A stretch of DNA of 64,000 bases from Pseudomonas viridiflava (GTDB lineage: Bacteria > Pseudomonadota > Gammaproteobacteria > Pseudomonadales > Pseudomonadaceae): assembly GCF_900585905.1 (NCBI RefSeq), contig NZ_UTVH01000076.1:186001-250000 (forward strand), given 5' to 3'. The number at the start of each line of letters is the position of its first letter. Position 1 is the first letter of the stretch. The translations under genes and the position numbers were made by a program. The notes beneath the pieces were generated by a model. That model made no database searches. It was not told the DNA's origin and worked only from the letters and a program-made list of their open reading frames with translations. Positions 36,988 to 46,573 of the stretch are shown piece after piece.

Positions 36988-37941
36988 ATGACACACCAAC
37001 CGATGAGTCAACCGATCGTCGTAGCGGCGCTATACAAATTCGTCACCCTGAGCGACTACGTCGAACTGCGTGAGCCCTTGCAGCAGGCCATGGTCGACAA
37101 CGGCATCAAGGGCACTCTGCTGATCGCCGAAGAAGGTATCAATGGCACCGTTTCTGGCAGCCGTGAAGGCATTGACGGACTGCTCGCCTGGCTCAAGAAC
37201 GACCCGCGCATGATCGACATTGATCACAAGGAATCCTACTGTGACGAGCAGCCGTTCTATCGCACCAAGGTCAAGCTGAAGAAAGAAATCGTGACCCTGG
37301 GCGTCGAAGGTGTGGACCCCAACAAGGCGGTGGGCACCTACGTCGACCCTCAGGACTGGAACGCGATCATCAGCGATCCAGAGGTACTGGTCATCGACAC
37401 GCGCAACGATTACGAAGTGTCCATCGGTACCTTCGAGGGCGCCATCGATCCCAAGACCACCTCGTTTCGAGAATTCCCGGACTACGTCAAAGCCCACTTC
37501 AACCCGCAGGTGCACAAGAAAGTCGCGATGTTCTGCACCGGCGGCATTCGGTGCGAGAAGGCCTCCAGCTTCATGCTGGGCGAGGGCTTTGACGAAGTTT
37601 TCCACCTCAAGGGCGGCATTCTCAAATACCTTGAACAAGTGCCCCAGGAAGACAGCCTGTGGCGCGGCGAGTGTTTCGTCTTCGACAACCGCGTGACCGT
37701 GCGTCACGATCTGACCGAAGGCGACTACGACCAGTGTCACGCCTGCCGCACGCCGATCAGCGCAGAAGATCGGGCCAGCGAGCATTACAGCGCCGGCATC
37801 AGTTGCCCACATTGCTGGGACAGCCTGAGCGAAAAAACCCGCCGCAGTGCCATTGACCGGCAGAAGCAGATCGATCTGGCCAAGGCGCGTAACCAGCCGC
37901 ACCCCATCGGTCGCAACTACCGTCTGCCCAGCGAGGCTTGA
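36988..37941 (+). CDS. trhO: tRNA uridine(34) hydroxylase, rhodanese type (TrhO/YceA)
   Basis: A 317-residue protein. ATG at 36988 is chosen because GGAG ends 6 bases before it; the ATG at 36982 touches that site. The N-terminal half ([17 protein letters not shown], then [16 protein letters not shown]) is the TrhO domain. The rhodanese domain has [17 protein letters not shown] and the active loop [13 protein letters not shown] (Cys183). A C-terminal four-Cys site (CHAC, CPHC) may bind metal. TrhO makes 5-hydroxyuridine at the tRNA wobble base with oxygen. Confidence 0.94.
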   Translation: MTHQPMSQPIVVAALYKFVTLSDYVELREPLQQAMVDNGIKGTLLIAEEGINGTVSGSREGIDGLLAWLKNDPRMIDIDHKESYCDEQPFYRTKVKLKKEIVTLGVEGVDPNKAVGTYVDPQDWNAIISDPEVLVIDTRNDYEVSIGTFEGAIDPKTTSFREFPDYVKAHFNPQVHKKVAMFCTGGIRCEKASSFMLGEGFDEVFHLKGGILKYLEQVPQEDSLWRGECFVFDNRVTVRHDLTEGDYDQCHACRTPISAEDRASEHYSAGISCPHCWDSLSEKTRRSAIDRQKQIDLAKARNQPHPIGRNYRLPSEA

Positions 37942-37944
37942 GCC

Positions 37945-38580
37945 ATGACCCGCCGCCTGCTCTACGTGATGGACCCCATGTGTTCCTGGTGCTGGGGCTT
38001 TGCCGATGTGGCACAGGCTCTGGTGCAGCAGGCGCAAGCGAGTGGCGTGGCGTTGCACTTGGTAATGGGCGGCTTGCGTACCGGCAGTGGTGCGGCGCTG
38101 GACCCGGCGACTCGGCGCTACATTCTGGAGCACTGGCAGACAGTGGCGACCACGACTGGCCAGCCGTTTCGTTTTGACGATGCACTGCCGGAAGGTTTCA
38201 TCTATGACACCGAGCCCGCGTGCCGGGCGGTGGTGGCTGCGCGTCATCTGGAGCCGGAATTCGCCTTGCGCCTGGTGGGCTTGATCCAGCACGCGTTCTA
38301 CGTCCAGGGACGTGACGTCACTCAGGCCGTCGTGCTGACGGAGCTGGCCGAACAGGCCGGTCTGCCCCGTATCGAATTCGCTGAAGCCTTTGACAGTGCC
38401 GAGCGCCTGGCCGAGACCCAGGCTGATTTCGCCTGGGCCCAGGCCTTGGGCATCGCTGGATTTCCGACGCTGCTGGCCGAGCGCGATGGCCAGTTGGCGT
38501 TGCTGACTAACGGCTATCAGGCACTGGATCAACTTTCACCGCTGCTGGATCGCTGGCTTGCGCGTGCCGCTCGTGTCTGA
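37945..38580 (+). CDS. DsbA family (FrnE-like) thioredoxin-fold protein
   Basis: A 211-residue protein without a signal peptide, so likely cytoplasmic. The active-site CxxC is CSWC (residues 13-16) in YVMDPMCSWCWGFA, followed by an all-helical insert and the cis-Pro loop IAGFPTLLAER. This pattern is the DsbA-like FrnE / 2-hydroxychromene isomerase-related group, proposed to act as thiol-disulfide oxidoreductases. It begins 3 bases after trhO, indicating an operon, and its end overlaps the ABC exporter frame. Confidence 0.85.
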   Translation: MTRRLLYVMDPMCSWCWGFADVAQALVQQAQASGVALHLVMGGLRTGSGAALDPATRRYILEHWQTVATTTGQPFRFDDALPEGFIYDTEPACRAVVAARHLEPEFALRLVGLIQHAFYVQGRDVTQAVVLTELAEQAGLPRIEFAEAFDSAERLAETQADFAWAQALGIAGFPTLLAERDGQLALLTNGYQALDQLSPLLDRWLARAARV

Positions 38581-40399
38581 GCCTCACCTCAAGCGCGAGC
38601 CACCTGAGGCGTCTTCAGGTTTCGAACATCTGAGCTGGAAGCAGATACGCAGCCTTGCCGCGCGGCACAAAAAAGCATTATGGGTCGCCAATGGTGTGGC
38701 GGTCCTGGCGACCCTGTGCACTGTGCCGATTCCTTTATTGCTGCCCTTGCTGGTAGATGAGGTGCTGCTGGGCAATGGCGACGCTGCGTTGCGCTTCATG
38801 GATCACCTGCTGCCTGACAGCCTGCAGCAATCTGCGGGCTACATTGGCCTGATGCTGTTACTGACCTTTGGGTTGCGCATCGGTGCGCTGGTGTTCAACG
38901 TGATTCAGGCGCGGCTCTTTGCCCGCCTGTCCAAGGACATCGTCTATCGCGTGCGGGTGCGTCTGATCGAGCGATTGAAGCGAATTTCCCTGGGTGAGTA
39001 CGAAAGCCTCGGCGGTGGCACTGTCACGACTCATCTGGTCACCGACCTGGACACGCTGGACAAGTTTATCGGCGACACCCTCAGTCGCTTTCTGGTGGCC
39101 ATGCTCACCCTGACCGGCACCGCGTCGATTCTGATGTGGATGCACTGGAAGCTGGCGCTGCTGATTCTGCTGTTCAACCCGCTGGTGATCTACGCCACGG
39201 TGCAGATGGGCAAGCGGGTCAAACATCTGAAGAAGCAGGAGAACGACAGCACATCGCGCTTCACTCAGGCGTTGACCGAAACCCTGGATTCAATTCAGGA
39301 AGTGCGCGCGGGCAATCGTCAGGGCTATTTTCTCGGGCGCCTGGCTGTGCGGGCCCGGGAAGTGCGCGATTACGCGATCAATTCGCAGTGGAAAAGCGAC
39401 GCGTCGAACCGGGCCAGTGGCCTGTTGTTCCAGTTCGGCATCGATGTGTTCCGCGCTGCCGCGATGCTCACGGTGCTGTTTTCCGACCTGTCGATCGGGC
39501 AGATGCTCGCCGTGTTCAGTTACCTGTGGTTCATGATCGGGCCGGTGGAGCAGTTGCTCAATCTGCAGTACGCCTACTACGCAGCGGGCGGTGCGCTGAC
39601 CCGGATCAACGAGCTGCTGGCCCGTGCCGACGAGCCGCATTATCCCGGCGGCGTTGATCCATTCGCCGGGCAGCAGACTGTCGGTATCAAGGTGGATGGC
39701 CTGTGTTTTGGCTACGGCGACGATGCCATTCTTGACCAGTTGCACCTGACCATCGCGCCGGGTGAAAAGGTAGCTATCGTCGGCGCCAGCGGTGGCGGCA
39801 AGAGCACGCTGGTGCAATTGCTGCTGGGGCTCTATTCGGCGCAGTCGGGGACCATCAGTTTCGGTGGCGCGACGCAGCAGGAAATCGGTCTTGCGACCAT
39901 TCGCGAAAACGTCGCCGTGGTGCTGCAGCATCCCGCGCTGTTCAACGACAGCTTGCGCGCCAACCTGACCATGGGCCGCGAGCGCAGCGATGAAGCCTGC
40001 TGGCAGGCGCTGGAAATCGCTCAGTTGGCGCCCACCATTCGTGCCCTGGCCGAAGGCCTGGACAGCGTTGTCGGTCGTTCCGGGGTGCGTCTGTCCGGCG
40101 GGCAGCGTCAGCGCCTGGCCATTGCGCGCATGGTGTTGGCCGATCCACGCGTGGTCATTCTCGACGAAGCCACCTCGGCGCTGGACGCAGCCACCGAATA
40201 CAGCCTGCATCAGGCGCTGGCTCGCTTCCTCAAGGGGCGCACTACGCTGATCATTGCCCACCGGCTTTCTGCGGTTAAGCAGGCAGATCGGGTGCTGGTG
40301 TTTGACGGTGGCAGGATTGCCGAGCAGGGAGAGCATCAGCAATTGATCGCTGAAGGGGGGCTTTATGCCAGGTTATATGGCAATCTGCAGCACATTTAA
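38573..40399 (+). CDS. ABC exporter, fused permease and ATPase
   Basis: A protein of about 608 residues. I start at GTG 38573 (MSEPHLKREPPE), overlapping the DsbA-like stop; GTG 38564 is also possible and no strong ribosome site decides. The N-terminal membrane domain (about 30-335) has six helices. The ATPase has Walker A GASGGGKST (about 403-411), the Q-loop in VVLQHPALFND, the signature LSGGQRQRLAIARM (about 506) and Walker B VVILDEATSAL. It is MsbA/multidrug-like as a homodimer; the substrate is unknown. Confidence 0.9.
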   Translation: MSEPHLKREPPEASSGFEHLSWKQIRSLAARHKKALWVANGVAVLATLCTVPIPLLLPLLVDEVLLGNGDAALRFMDHLLPDSLQQSAGYIGLMLLLTFGLRIGALVFNVIQARLFARLSKDIVYRVRVRLIERLKRISLGEYESLGGGTVTTHLVTDLDTLDKFIGDTLSRFLVAMLTLTGTASILMWMHWKLALLILLFNPLVIYATVQMGKRVKHLKKQENDSTSRFTQALTETLDSIQEVRAGNRQGYFLGRLAVRAREVRDYAINSQWKSDASNRASGLLFQFGIDVFRAAAMLTVLFSDLSIGQMLAVFSYLWFMIGPVEQLLNLQYAYYAAGGALTRINELLARADEPHYPGGVDPFAGQQTVGIKVDGLCFGYGDDAILDQLHLTIAPGEKVAIVGASGGGKSTLVQLLLGLYSAQSGTISFGGATQQEIGLATIRENVAVVLQHPALFNDSLRANLTMGRERSDEACWQALEIAQLAPTIRALAEGLDSVVGRSGVRLSGGQRQRLAIARMVLADPRVVILDEATSALDAATEYSLHQALARFLKGRTTLIIAHRLSAVKQADRVLVFDGGRIAEQGEHQQLIAEGGLYARLYGNLQHI

Positions 40400-40661
40400 T
40401 TGAGTCCCGCGCTTGCAAAGATGGCATTTTGCGTCTTTCGTGATGTTCAGGCCTCTCACTGCGTTGACAGCTTTGTTTCACTGATTTCAGGCGCCAGACC
40501 CTCTTTTGATTGAGTTGTTTTTCGCGATGGCACTATGCGGGGCGATTGTGTGTCTCATGACCATGAATTTACCCGCCAGCGCTGCGCGATTGTCCGGCAT
40601 GTACCGAGGACGACTCATAGGGCAGCGGTCGGGCATGTCGTATCGCTATTAAAGGGAACCC

Positions 40662-43127
40662 ATGAAGCATACGCGGATCCTCGGAAAACCTCGTCTACTT
40701 GGCATCGTCTGGCCGTTCATCGCGGTCGCGCTGTTCCAGGCGTTGCTGGGTTGCGTGAGTCTTTACATGCTGTCGGCGGTCCGCAGTTACGTGGCGGGTG
40801 AGAGCCTGTGGTCCAAGGGCCAGAAGGACGCCATCTATTACCTCAATCTGTATGCCGACAATCACGACGAGATCAACTTCAGGCGCTACGAAGACGCCAT
40901 CGCGGTCCCCAAGGGTGGTCACGCGTTGCGTATAGCCCTTGATCAGCCCGAGCCAGATCTGAATCGAGCGCGTCAGGGCATTCTGCAGGGCGGCAACCAT
41001 CCGGAAGATGTCTCCAGCGTCGTCTGGCTGTACGTCAACTTTCGTGATTTCAGCTACATGCGGGAAGCCATCGACCAGTGGACGCTGGGTGATGAGTTTC
41101 TGTTGCAGCTCGATGAGCTGGCGCACGCCATGCATCAACGTATTTCCAGCGGTCAGGCCAGCGCCAGTGACACCCTGGGCTGGCGCAGTCAGATCACGAC
41201 CATCAACGAAAACATCACGCCCGCCGCCAAGGCCTTCAGCGATGCACTGGGCGAGGGGTCTCGCGACATCCTGCGGCTGCTGCTGTGGATCAACCTGGTC
41301 ACCGCCGTGGTCCTGATCCTGCTGGCGCTGCTCAGGACCCACAAGCTGTTGGCCCAGCGCCATGCGTTCGCCGATGCCCTGCAAGTGGAGAAGGAGCGCG
41401 CCCAGGTGACCCTGGAGTCCATCGGTGATGGCGTGATCACCACCGATGTGAAGGGTGCGATTGTCTACATGAACCCGGCCGCTGAAGGCCTGACCCACTG
41501 GAAAAACGTTCAGGCCAGTGGCCTGCCGCTGGCGGCGCTGTTCAACCTGCTGGATGAGAACGATCAGAAAGACAGCTCGGCCTTGATCGAGCACATTCTC
41601 GGTGGCCAGCTCTGCGGCGGCAGCGAGCACTCCAAGCTGATCCAGCGCCTGGATGGCAGCACGGTGTCAGTGGCGCTGGTGGGCTCGCCAATTTTCACCG
41701 ACGGCAGGGTCAGCGGCACAGTGTTGGTGCTGCATGACATGACGCAGGAGCGGCAGTACATTGCCAACCTGTCCTGGCAGGCAACCCACGATGCCCTGAC
41801 CGGGCTGGCCAATCGTCGAGAATTCGAATATCGCCTGGAGCAGATTCTCAACGCTCAGGCCCGGCGACCCAGTCGGCATTCGGTGATGTTCCTGGACCTG
41901 GATCAATTCAAGCTGGTCAACGACACCAGCGGCCATGCCGCCGGTGACGAGCTGCTGCGCCACATCAGCACGGTGCTGCAGCAAAGCCTGCGCGAGGGCG
42001 ATACCCTGGCCCGTCTGGGCGGCGACGAGTTTGGCATTCTGCTCGAAGACTGCCCGCCGGAGACCGCTGAAGCTGTTGCCGAAACGCTGCGCCAGAATGT
42101 GCAAAGCCTGAGTTTCGTCTGGAAGGGCAGGCCGTTCGTCAGCACCATCAGCGTGGGCATGATGCACATCTCGCATCTACCGACCACCCTTGAAGCCGCG
42201 TTGCGATCCGCCGACATGGCCTGCTACATGGCCAAGGAAAAGGGGCGCAACCGGATTCAGGTCTATCACCCCGACGATTCCGAAGTTTCGGTGCGTTTCG
42301 GCGAAATGGCCTGGGTGCAGCGCCTGCACATGGCGCTGGACGATAACCGTTTCTGTCTCTACGCCCAGGAGATCGCTGCTCTGGGCTCCAGCCCCGGCAA
42401 ACAGCCGGGGCACCTGGAAATCCTCCTGCGCCTGCGCGATGAAAACGGGCGCATGATCCAGCCGGACAGTTTCATCCCTGCGGCCGAGCGGTACGGGCTG
42501 ATGACGTCCCTGGATCGCTGGGTAGTGCGCAATGTATTCAAGGTCATTGCCCAGTGTCGCGATGAGCAGAAATACACCGGGCCGATGGTGGTGTGCGCGA
42601 TCAATCTGTCAGGCACCAGCATGGGGGATGAGGATTTTCTCGGGTATATCAAACAGCAACTGCGGATATACGACATCATTCCGTCCATGATTTGTTTCGA
42701 GATTACCGAGACCAGCGCCATCGCCAATCTGGGCAGCGCCATTCGTTTTATCAATGAATTGAAAGAGCTGGGTTGTCAGTTTGCGCTTGATGACTTTTGT
42801 GCCGGAATGTCGTCGTTCGCTTACCTCAAACATTTGCCTGTTGATTACTTGAAAATTGACGGCAGTTTCGTTAAAGACATGCTGGACAACCCGATTAATC
42901 GCGCCATGGTCGAGGTGATAAATCATATTGGCCACGTGATGGGCAAGCGAACCATTGCCGAGTTTGTGGAAACAGCACAGATCGAAATGGCACTGCGGGA
43001 AATCGGTGTCGACTTCGCCCAGGGTTTCCTGATCGAACGTCCACAGCCTTTTACCTGGGAAAGTCTTCATGCTCGACCTCCACGACCGGTTCCGCTGTTA
43101 GTCGGTACTCCGGGAACATTCCGCTAA
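40662..43127 (+). CDS. Membrane GGDEF-EAL protein (c-di-GMP turnover)
   Basis: An 821-residue protein. Two membrane helices (about 13-38 and 205-226) enclose a periplasmic sensor region, followed by a PAS domain (about 245-360), GGDEF (about 375-530) and EAL (about 550-805). The cyclase motif is intact (RLGGDEFGILL). The EAL motif is E-I-L in LEILLRL, and the other metal/catalytic residues are present: AINLSGTS, CFEITET, FALDDFCAGMSSF, LKIDGSFV and EFVET. Both activities are therefore possible, with net phosphodiesterase action common in this architecture. The next gene follows after 30 bases. Confidence 0.92.
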   Translation: MKHTRILGKPRLLGIVWPFIAVALFQALLGCVSLYMLSAVRSYVAGESLWSKGQKDAIYYLNLYADNHDEINFRRYEDAIAVPKGGHALRIALDQPEPDLNRARQGILQGGNHPEDVSSVVWLYVNFRDFSYMREAIDQWTLGDEFLLQLDELAHAMHQRISSGQASASDTLGWRSQITTINENITPAAKAFSDALGEGSRDILRLLLWINLVTAVVLILLALLRTHKLLAQRHAFADALQVEKERAQVTLESIGDGVITTDVKGAIVYMNPAAEGLTHWKNVQASGLPLAALFNLLDENDQKDSSALIEHILGGQLCGGSEHSKLIQRLDGSTVSVALVGSPIFTDGRVSGTVLVLHDMTQERQYIANLSWQATHDALTGLANRREFEYRLEQILNAQARRPSRHSVMFLDLDQFKLVNDTSGHAAGDELLRHISTVLQQSLREGDTLARLGGDEFGILLEDCPPETAEAVAETLRQNVQSLSFVWKGRPFVSTISVGMMHISHLPTTLEAALRSADMACYMAKEKGRNRIQVYHPDDSEVSVRFGEMAWVQRLHMALDDNRFCLYAQEIAALGSSPGKQPGHLEILLRLRDENGRMIQPDSFIPAAERYGLMTSLDRWVVRNVFKVIAQCRDEQKYTGPMVVCAINLSGTSMGDEDFLGYIKQQLRIYDIIPSMICFEITETSAIANLGSAIRFINELKELGCQFALDDFCAGMSSFAYLKHLPVDYLKIDGSFVKDMLDNPINRAMVEVINHIGHVMGKRTIAEFVETAQIEMALREIGVDFAQGFLIERPQPFTWESLHARPPRPVPLLVGTPGTFR

Positions 43128-43157
43128 GCCGTCAACGACATGAAAAGGAGTTAAACA

Positions 43158-43943
43158 GTGATCGATACTTTCAACAGGACCGGTCCGCTCATGGAAGCCA
43201 GCAGCTATCCAGTCTGGGCGCAGCAGTTGATCAAGGATTGCAGCGGTGCCAAGGCCCGAGTGGTCGATCACGAACTGTATCAGCGCATGCGTGACGGGCG
43301 TCTGAGCCAGAAGGTGATGCGTCAGTACCTGATTGGCGGTTGGCCGGTGGTTGAGCAGTTTGCGATCTATATGGCCAATAACCTGGCCAAGACGCGTTTT
43401 GCCCGCCACCCTGGCGAAGACATGGCGCGTCGCTGGCTGATGCGCAACATTCGCGTCGAGCTCAATCACGCCGATTACTGGATCAACTGGAGTGCCGCCC
43501 ACGGCGTCACCCTCGATGATCTCAAGGCACAGCAGGTCTCGCCCGAGTTGCACGCGCTGAGCCACTGGTGCTGGCACACCAGCTCCTCTGATTCACTGGC
43601 CGTCGGCATGGCCGCCACCAATTACGCGATTGAGGGCGCAACCGGAGAGTGGGCTGCCGTGGTCTGCTCGACAGACGAGTACGCAGAGGGTTTTCCGGAG
43701 GAGGGTCGCAAGCGCGCCATGAAGTGGCTGAAGATGCACGCTCAGTATGACGATGCGCATCCCTGGGAAGCGCTGGAGATTATCTGCACGCTGGCTGGCA
43801 ATGACCCGAGCGAGCATCTTCAGGTCGAACTGCGCCAGGCGATCTGCAAGAGTTACGACTACATGTATCTGTTCCTGGAGCACTGCATGAAGCTCGATGC
43901 CGTCAAGCCGACACGCACTCGCGTGGCAGAACTGGAGAGCTGA
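43158..43943 (+). CDS. Haem-oxygenase-fold (TenA/PqqC-like) protein with di-metal ligand pattern
   Basis: A 261-residue all-helical protein from GTG 43158, with AAAAGGAG 7 bases upstream. Proteins like this are often labelled TenA-family regulator, but no DNA-binding motif is visible. Candidate metal ligands are E101 and H104 (RVELNHADYW), E159 (NYAIEGATGEW), and H194, D198, H201 (MHAQYDDAHPW). The HxxxDxxH spacing is that of haem-oxygenase-like di-iron oxidases such as CADD. The substrate is unknown. It follows the GGDEF-EAL gene closely and converges on a diguanylate cyclase gene. Confidence 0.75.
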   Translation: MIDTFNRTGPLMEASSYPVWAQQLIKDCSGAKARVVDHELYQRMRDGRLSQKVMRQYLIGGWPVVEQFAIYMANNLAKTRFARHPGEDMARRWLMRNIRVELNHADYWINWSAAHGVTLDDLKAQQVSPELHALSHWCWHTSSSDSLAVGMAATNYAIEGATGEWAAVVCSTDEYAEGFPEEGRKRAMKWLKMHAQYDDAHPWEALEIICTLAGNDPSEHLQVELRQAICKSYDYMYLFLEHCMKLDAVKPTRTRVAELES

Positions 43944-43947
43944 TCAC

Positions 43948-44880
43948 TCAGCTGGCCATCGCCAGGCGGTTGCGCCCTTCACGCTTGGCGACATACAACG
44001 CAGCGTCAGCACGACGCAAGAGGCTGTCAGCAGATTCCGCTGGCAGCAGCGTCGCACAGCCCAGGCTGATGCTCAGCTCCAACGCGTGTTCGAGCATCGG
44101 ATACTCCAGCGCCACCGTCGACTGTCGCAACCGCTCGCCAATCGAACCTGCCGCGCCGCTGTCAGTGCCGGACAGCACCACCAGAAATTCTTCCCCGCCG
44201 TAGCGAAATACCCGGTCGATATTGCGCAGCTGCGCTTTGAGAGACTGGGCGATGGTGCGCAGTACTTCGTCGCCTGCCGTGTGGCCGAAGGTGTCATTGA
44301 CCCGTTTGAAGTGGTCGATGTCGAGCATCAGCAGCGAAAGCGGATGGTTATGGCGGCGTGCCACCTCGATTTCCCGAGTCAGGGTCTGCTCCATGGCGAT
44401 GCGGTTACCGGCGCCAGTCAGCGGGTCACGCAGGGCGCTTTGCGTTGCGGCCCGGTACAGCAGGGCATTACGCAACGGGAACAACAGGCATTCCATCAAC
44501 GACTCCACCGCAATCAGTTCCTGCTCACTGAACGCCTGGTTACGCTCGAACACAAAGGTGCCCAGATACTCGCCTTCATTGCTGAGGTTGTAACTGGCAC
44601 TGTGTCCGGCAGGCTCGCCCAGGCGCAGGTGCAGATCGCGTTCGGTGTAGACATAGTTCAACGCGCTGATGTACAGCAGACGTTGTGCGCCTTGGAAGAA
44701 CATTCCCAGAATCCGTTCTACTTCCAGAGTGGTCTGCAATTGCAGGCCGAGCTGCAGCTTGAGCTGCGCCAGATCGATCGGCTGTAGCAAGGTGTTCGGG
44801 TTGGGCCGGTTGCAGAAGCCCATCCTTTTCAGCTTGGCAGCGTCGAAATCAATGGCGTTGGTCTGGGCAGGAGAAATCAT
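43948..44880 (-). CDS. Diguanylate cyclase (GGDEF), soluble
   Basis: A 310-residue protein from ATG 44880, preceded by GAGGAG; an upstream in-frame extension is not supported. The N-terminal half (about 1-145) resembles a GAF-like sensor with LGTFVFERNQAFSEQELIAV. The GGDEF domain includes DPLTGAGNRIAMEQTL, LLMLDIDHFKRVNDTFGH and the active motif RYGGEEFLVVLSG, so cyclase activity is expected. No RxxD inhibitory site is obvious just before it. The 3' end lies 4 bases from the converging haem-oxygenase-fold gene. Confidence 0.92.
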   Translation of the reverse strand: MISPAQTNAIDFDAAKLKRMGFCNRPNPNTLLQPIDLAQLKLQLGLQLQTTLEVERILGMFFQGAQRLLYISALNYVYTERDLHLRLGEPAGHSASYNLSNEGEYLGTFVFERNQAFSEQELIAVESLMECLLFPLRNALLYRAATQSALRDPLTGAGNRIAMEQTLTREIEVARRHNHPLSLLMLDIDHFKRVNDTFGHTAGDEVLRTIAQSLKAQLRNIDRVFRYGGEEFLVVLSGTDSGAAGSIGERLRQSTVALEYPMLEHALELSISLGCATLLPAESADSLLRRADAALYVAKREGRNRLAMAS

Positions 44881-45009
44881 GGGCTCACTCCTCAGCACAT
44901 CTTGATGGATTGGCTGGGTTAGAGCTGAACTCCGGCTACCCGGTTCACTTATATATAAATCTTTACATTCAGAGGGTTGCTGGCGCGTCGCCTGCAAGCG
45001 CCCGCATGG

Positions 45010-45039
45010 CGGGGGCCTGGTCTGGCGACCAGGCCCCCG
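45010..45039. terminator. Strong GC-rich hairpin upstream of GGDEF / downstream of yciK
   Basis: A 13-base perfect stem with a 4-base loop: CGGGGGCCTGGTC (45010-45022) pairs with GACCAGGCCCCCG (45027-45039). It lies about 65 bases past the yciK stop on the minus strand and could end the ubiG-mupP-yciK message, though no U-tract follows. An AT-rich ATATATAAA at about 44951 may belong to the GGDEF gene promoter. Confidence 0.6.
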
Positions 45040-45103
45040 GCCGTGCGGCGTCGCGGCGGTGTGGCGGGGCACAAAACGTTGCAGCCTCGCGGCGTATTTT
45101 CAG

Positions 45104-45844
45104 CTACTGCGCATTGAGCGCCTGGCCGTTGACATCGCTGCTGTCCGGGCCCATCAGGTACAGATAGACCGGCATGATTTGCTCCGGCGTCGGGTTATTC
45201 AACGGGTTCTCCGCCGGGTAGGCCTGGGCGCGCATAGTGGTGCGGGTCGCGCCAGGGTTGATGCTGTTGGAGCGGACCGGCGCTACGGTATCGAGCTCAT
45301 CGGCCAGCGTCTGCATCAGGCCTTCGGTGGCGAACTTGGAGACGCCGTAGGCGCCCCAGTAGGCGCGGCCCTTGCGTCCGACGCTGCTGGAGGTGAACAC
45401 CACGGAGGCGTCCCTGGACAGTTTGAGCAGCGGCAGCAAGGCCTGGGTCAGCATGAACATCGCATTGACGTTGATGTGCATCACGCGCATGAAGTGCTCG
45501 CCGGACAGCTGCTCCAGTGGCGTACGCGGACCGATGATCGAGGCGTTGTGCAGCAGGCCGTCGAGTTGGCCGAATTCGCTTTCGATCATCGCCGCCAGTT
45601 CATCGTATTGATGGGGCAGGGCGGTTTCCAGGTCAAACGGGATCACCGCAGGCCTTGCATGGCCTGCCGCCTCGATTTCGTCGTAGACCTGGGTCAGATT
45701 GGCTTCGGTCCTGCCCAGCAGCAATACCGTGGCGCCATGGGCGGCGTAGGTTTTCGCTGCAGCAGCACCGATACCGCGTCCTGCGCCAGTGACCAGAATG
45801 ATTCGGCCAGTGAGCAGATCGGGGCGGGGGGAGTAGTCGAACAT
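45104..45844 (-). CDS. yciK: YciK-like short-chain dehydrogenase/reductase
   Basis: A 246-residue classical SDR. The nucleotide-binding motif is LVTGAGRGIGAAAAKTYAAHG; LLHNASIIGP matches the NAG region, and the catalytic Ser and YxxxK lie in VVFTSSSVGRKGRAYWGAYGVSKF. SINPGATRTTMRAQAYPAE is characteristic of YciK. The physiological substrate is unknown. It is the last gene of a ubiG-mupP-yciK minus-strand unit. Confidence 0.92.
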   Translation of the reverse strand: MFDYSPRPDLLTGRIILVTGAGRGIGAAAAKTYAAHGATVLLLGRTEANLTQVYDEIEAAGHARPAVIPFDLETALPHQYDELAAMIESEFGQLDGLLHNASIIGPRTPLEQLSGEHFMRVMHINVNAMFMLTQALLPLLKLSRDASVVFTSSSVGRKGRAYWGAYGVSKFATEGLMQTLADELDTVAPVRSNSINPGATRTTMRAQAYPAENPLNNPTPEQIMPVYLYLMGPDSSDVNGQALNAQ

Positions 45845-45898
45845 GGGTTACCTCTTAATCAAGCAATACGCAGGTTGCTCCTACAGGGAGAAGGCTAA

Positions 45899-46570
45899 TC
45901 AGCTGCTGCCCAGCGCGCCGTCCAGCACCTTGCGCAGGTCCAGCGGATGATCCACAACCACGTCCGCGCCCCAGTGATCCGGATTGTCATCCGGGTGGAT
46001 GTAGCCATAGCGCACGGCTGCGGTCCGGGTCCCGGCATCGCGGCCCGACTGGATATCGCGCAGATCATCGCCAATGAACAGAACGCTGGCCGGGTCCAGA
46101 TCAAGCATCTTGCAGGCCAGGGTCAGCGGCTCCGGGTCCGGCTTGCTGCGAGTCACGTGATCCGGGCAGATCAGCAGCGCCGAACGCTGTGCCAGCCCCA
46201 GCTGCTCCATGATCGGTTGGGCAAAGCGCACGGGTTTGTTGGTGACCACGCCCCAGATCAGATTGGCCTTTTCGATGTGGGCCAGTAATTCGGCCATGCC
46301 ATCGAACAGCCTGCTGTGTACGGCGCAATCGCGTTGATAGCGTTCGAGAAACTCAAGGCGCAAGGCTTCGAATTCAGGCGCTTCGGGAGACATTCCGAAC
46401 GTCGCTGCGACCATGGCCCTGGCGCCGCCCGACACCTCGTCGCGGATGAGCTTGTCCGGCACCGGCGGCAGGCCTCGCGCGGCGAGCATGGCCTGGCCGA
46501 CGGCGATGAAGTCCGGAGCGGTGTCGAGCAGCGTGCCGTCCATGTCGAATAGAACCGCTCTCAAACCCAT
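45899..46570 (-). CDS. mupP: N-acetylmuramic acid 6-phosphate phosphatase MupP
   Basis: A 223-residue HAD-family phosphatase with the motif I nucleophile in [16 protein letters not shown], motif II/III in [11 protein letters not shown] and motif IV in [18 protein letters not shown]. Sequence alone would say phosphoglycolate phosphatase-like. The place between ubiG and yciK matches Pseudomonas mupP, which acts in peptidoglycan recycling and so affects AmpC induction and fosfomycin tolerance. It follows ubiG by 3 bases. Confidence 0.88.
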   Translation of the reverse strand: MGLRAVLFDMDGTLLDTAPDFIAVGQAMLAARGLPPVPDKLIRDEVSGGARAMVAATFGMSPEAPEFEALRLEFLERYQRDCAVHSRLFDGMAELLAHIEKANLIWGVVTNKPVRFAQPIMEQLGLAQRSALLICPDHVTRSKPDPEPLTLACKMLDLDPASVLFIGDDLRDIQSGRDAGTRTAAVRYGYIHPDDNPDHWGADVVVDHPLDLRKVLDGALGSS

Positions 46571-46573
46571 GGC

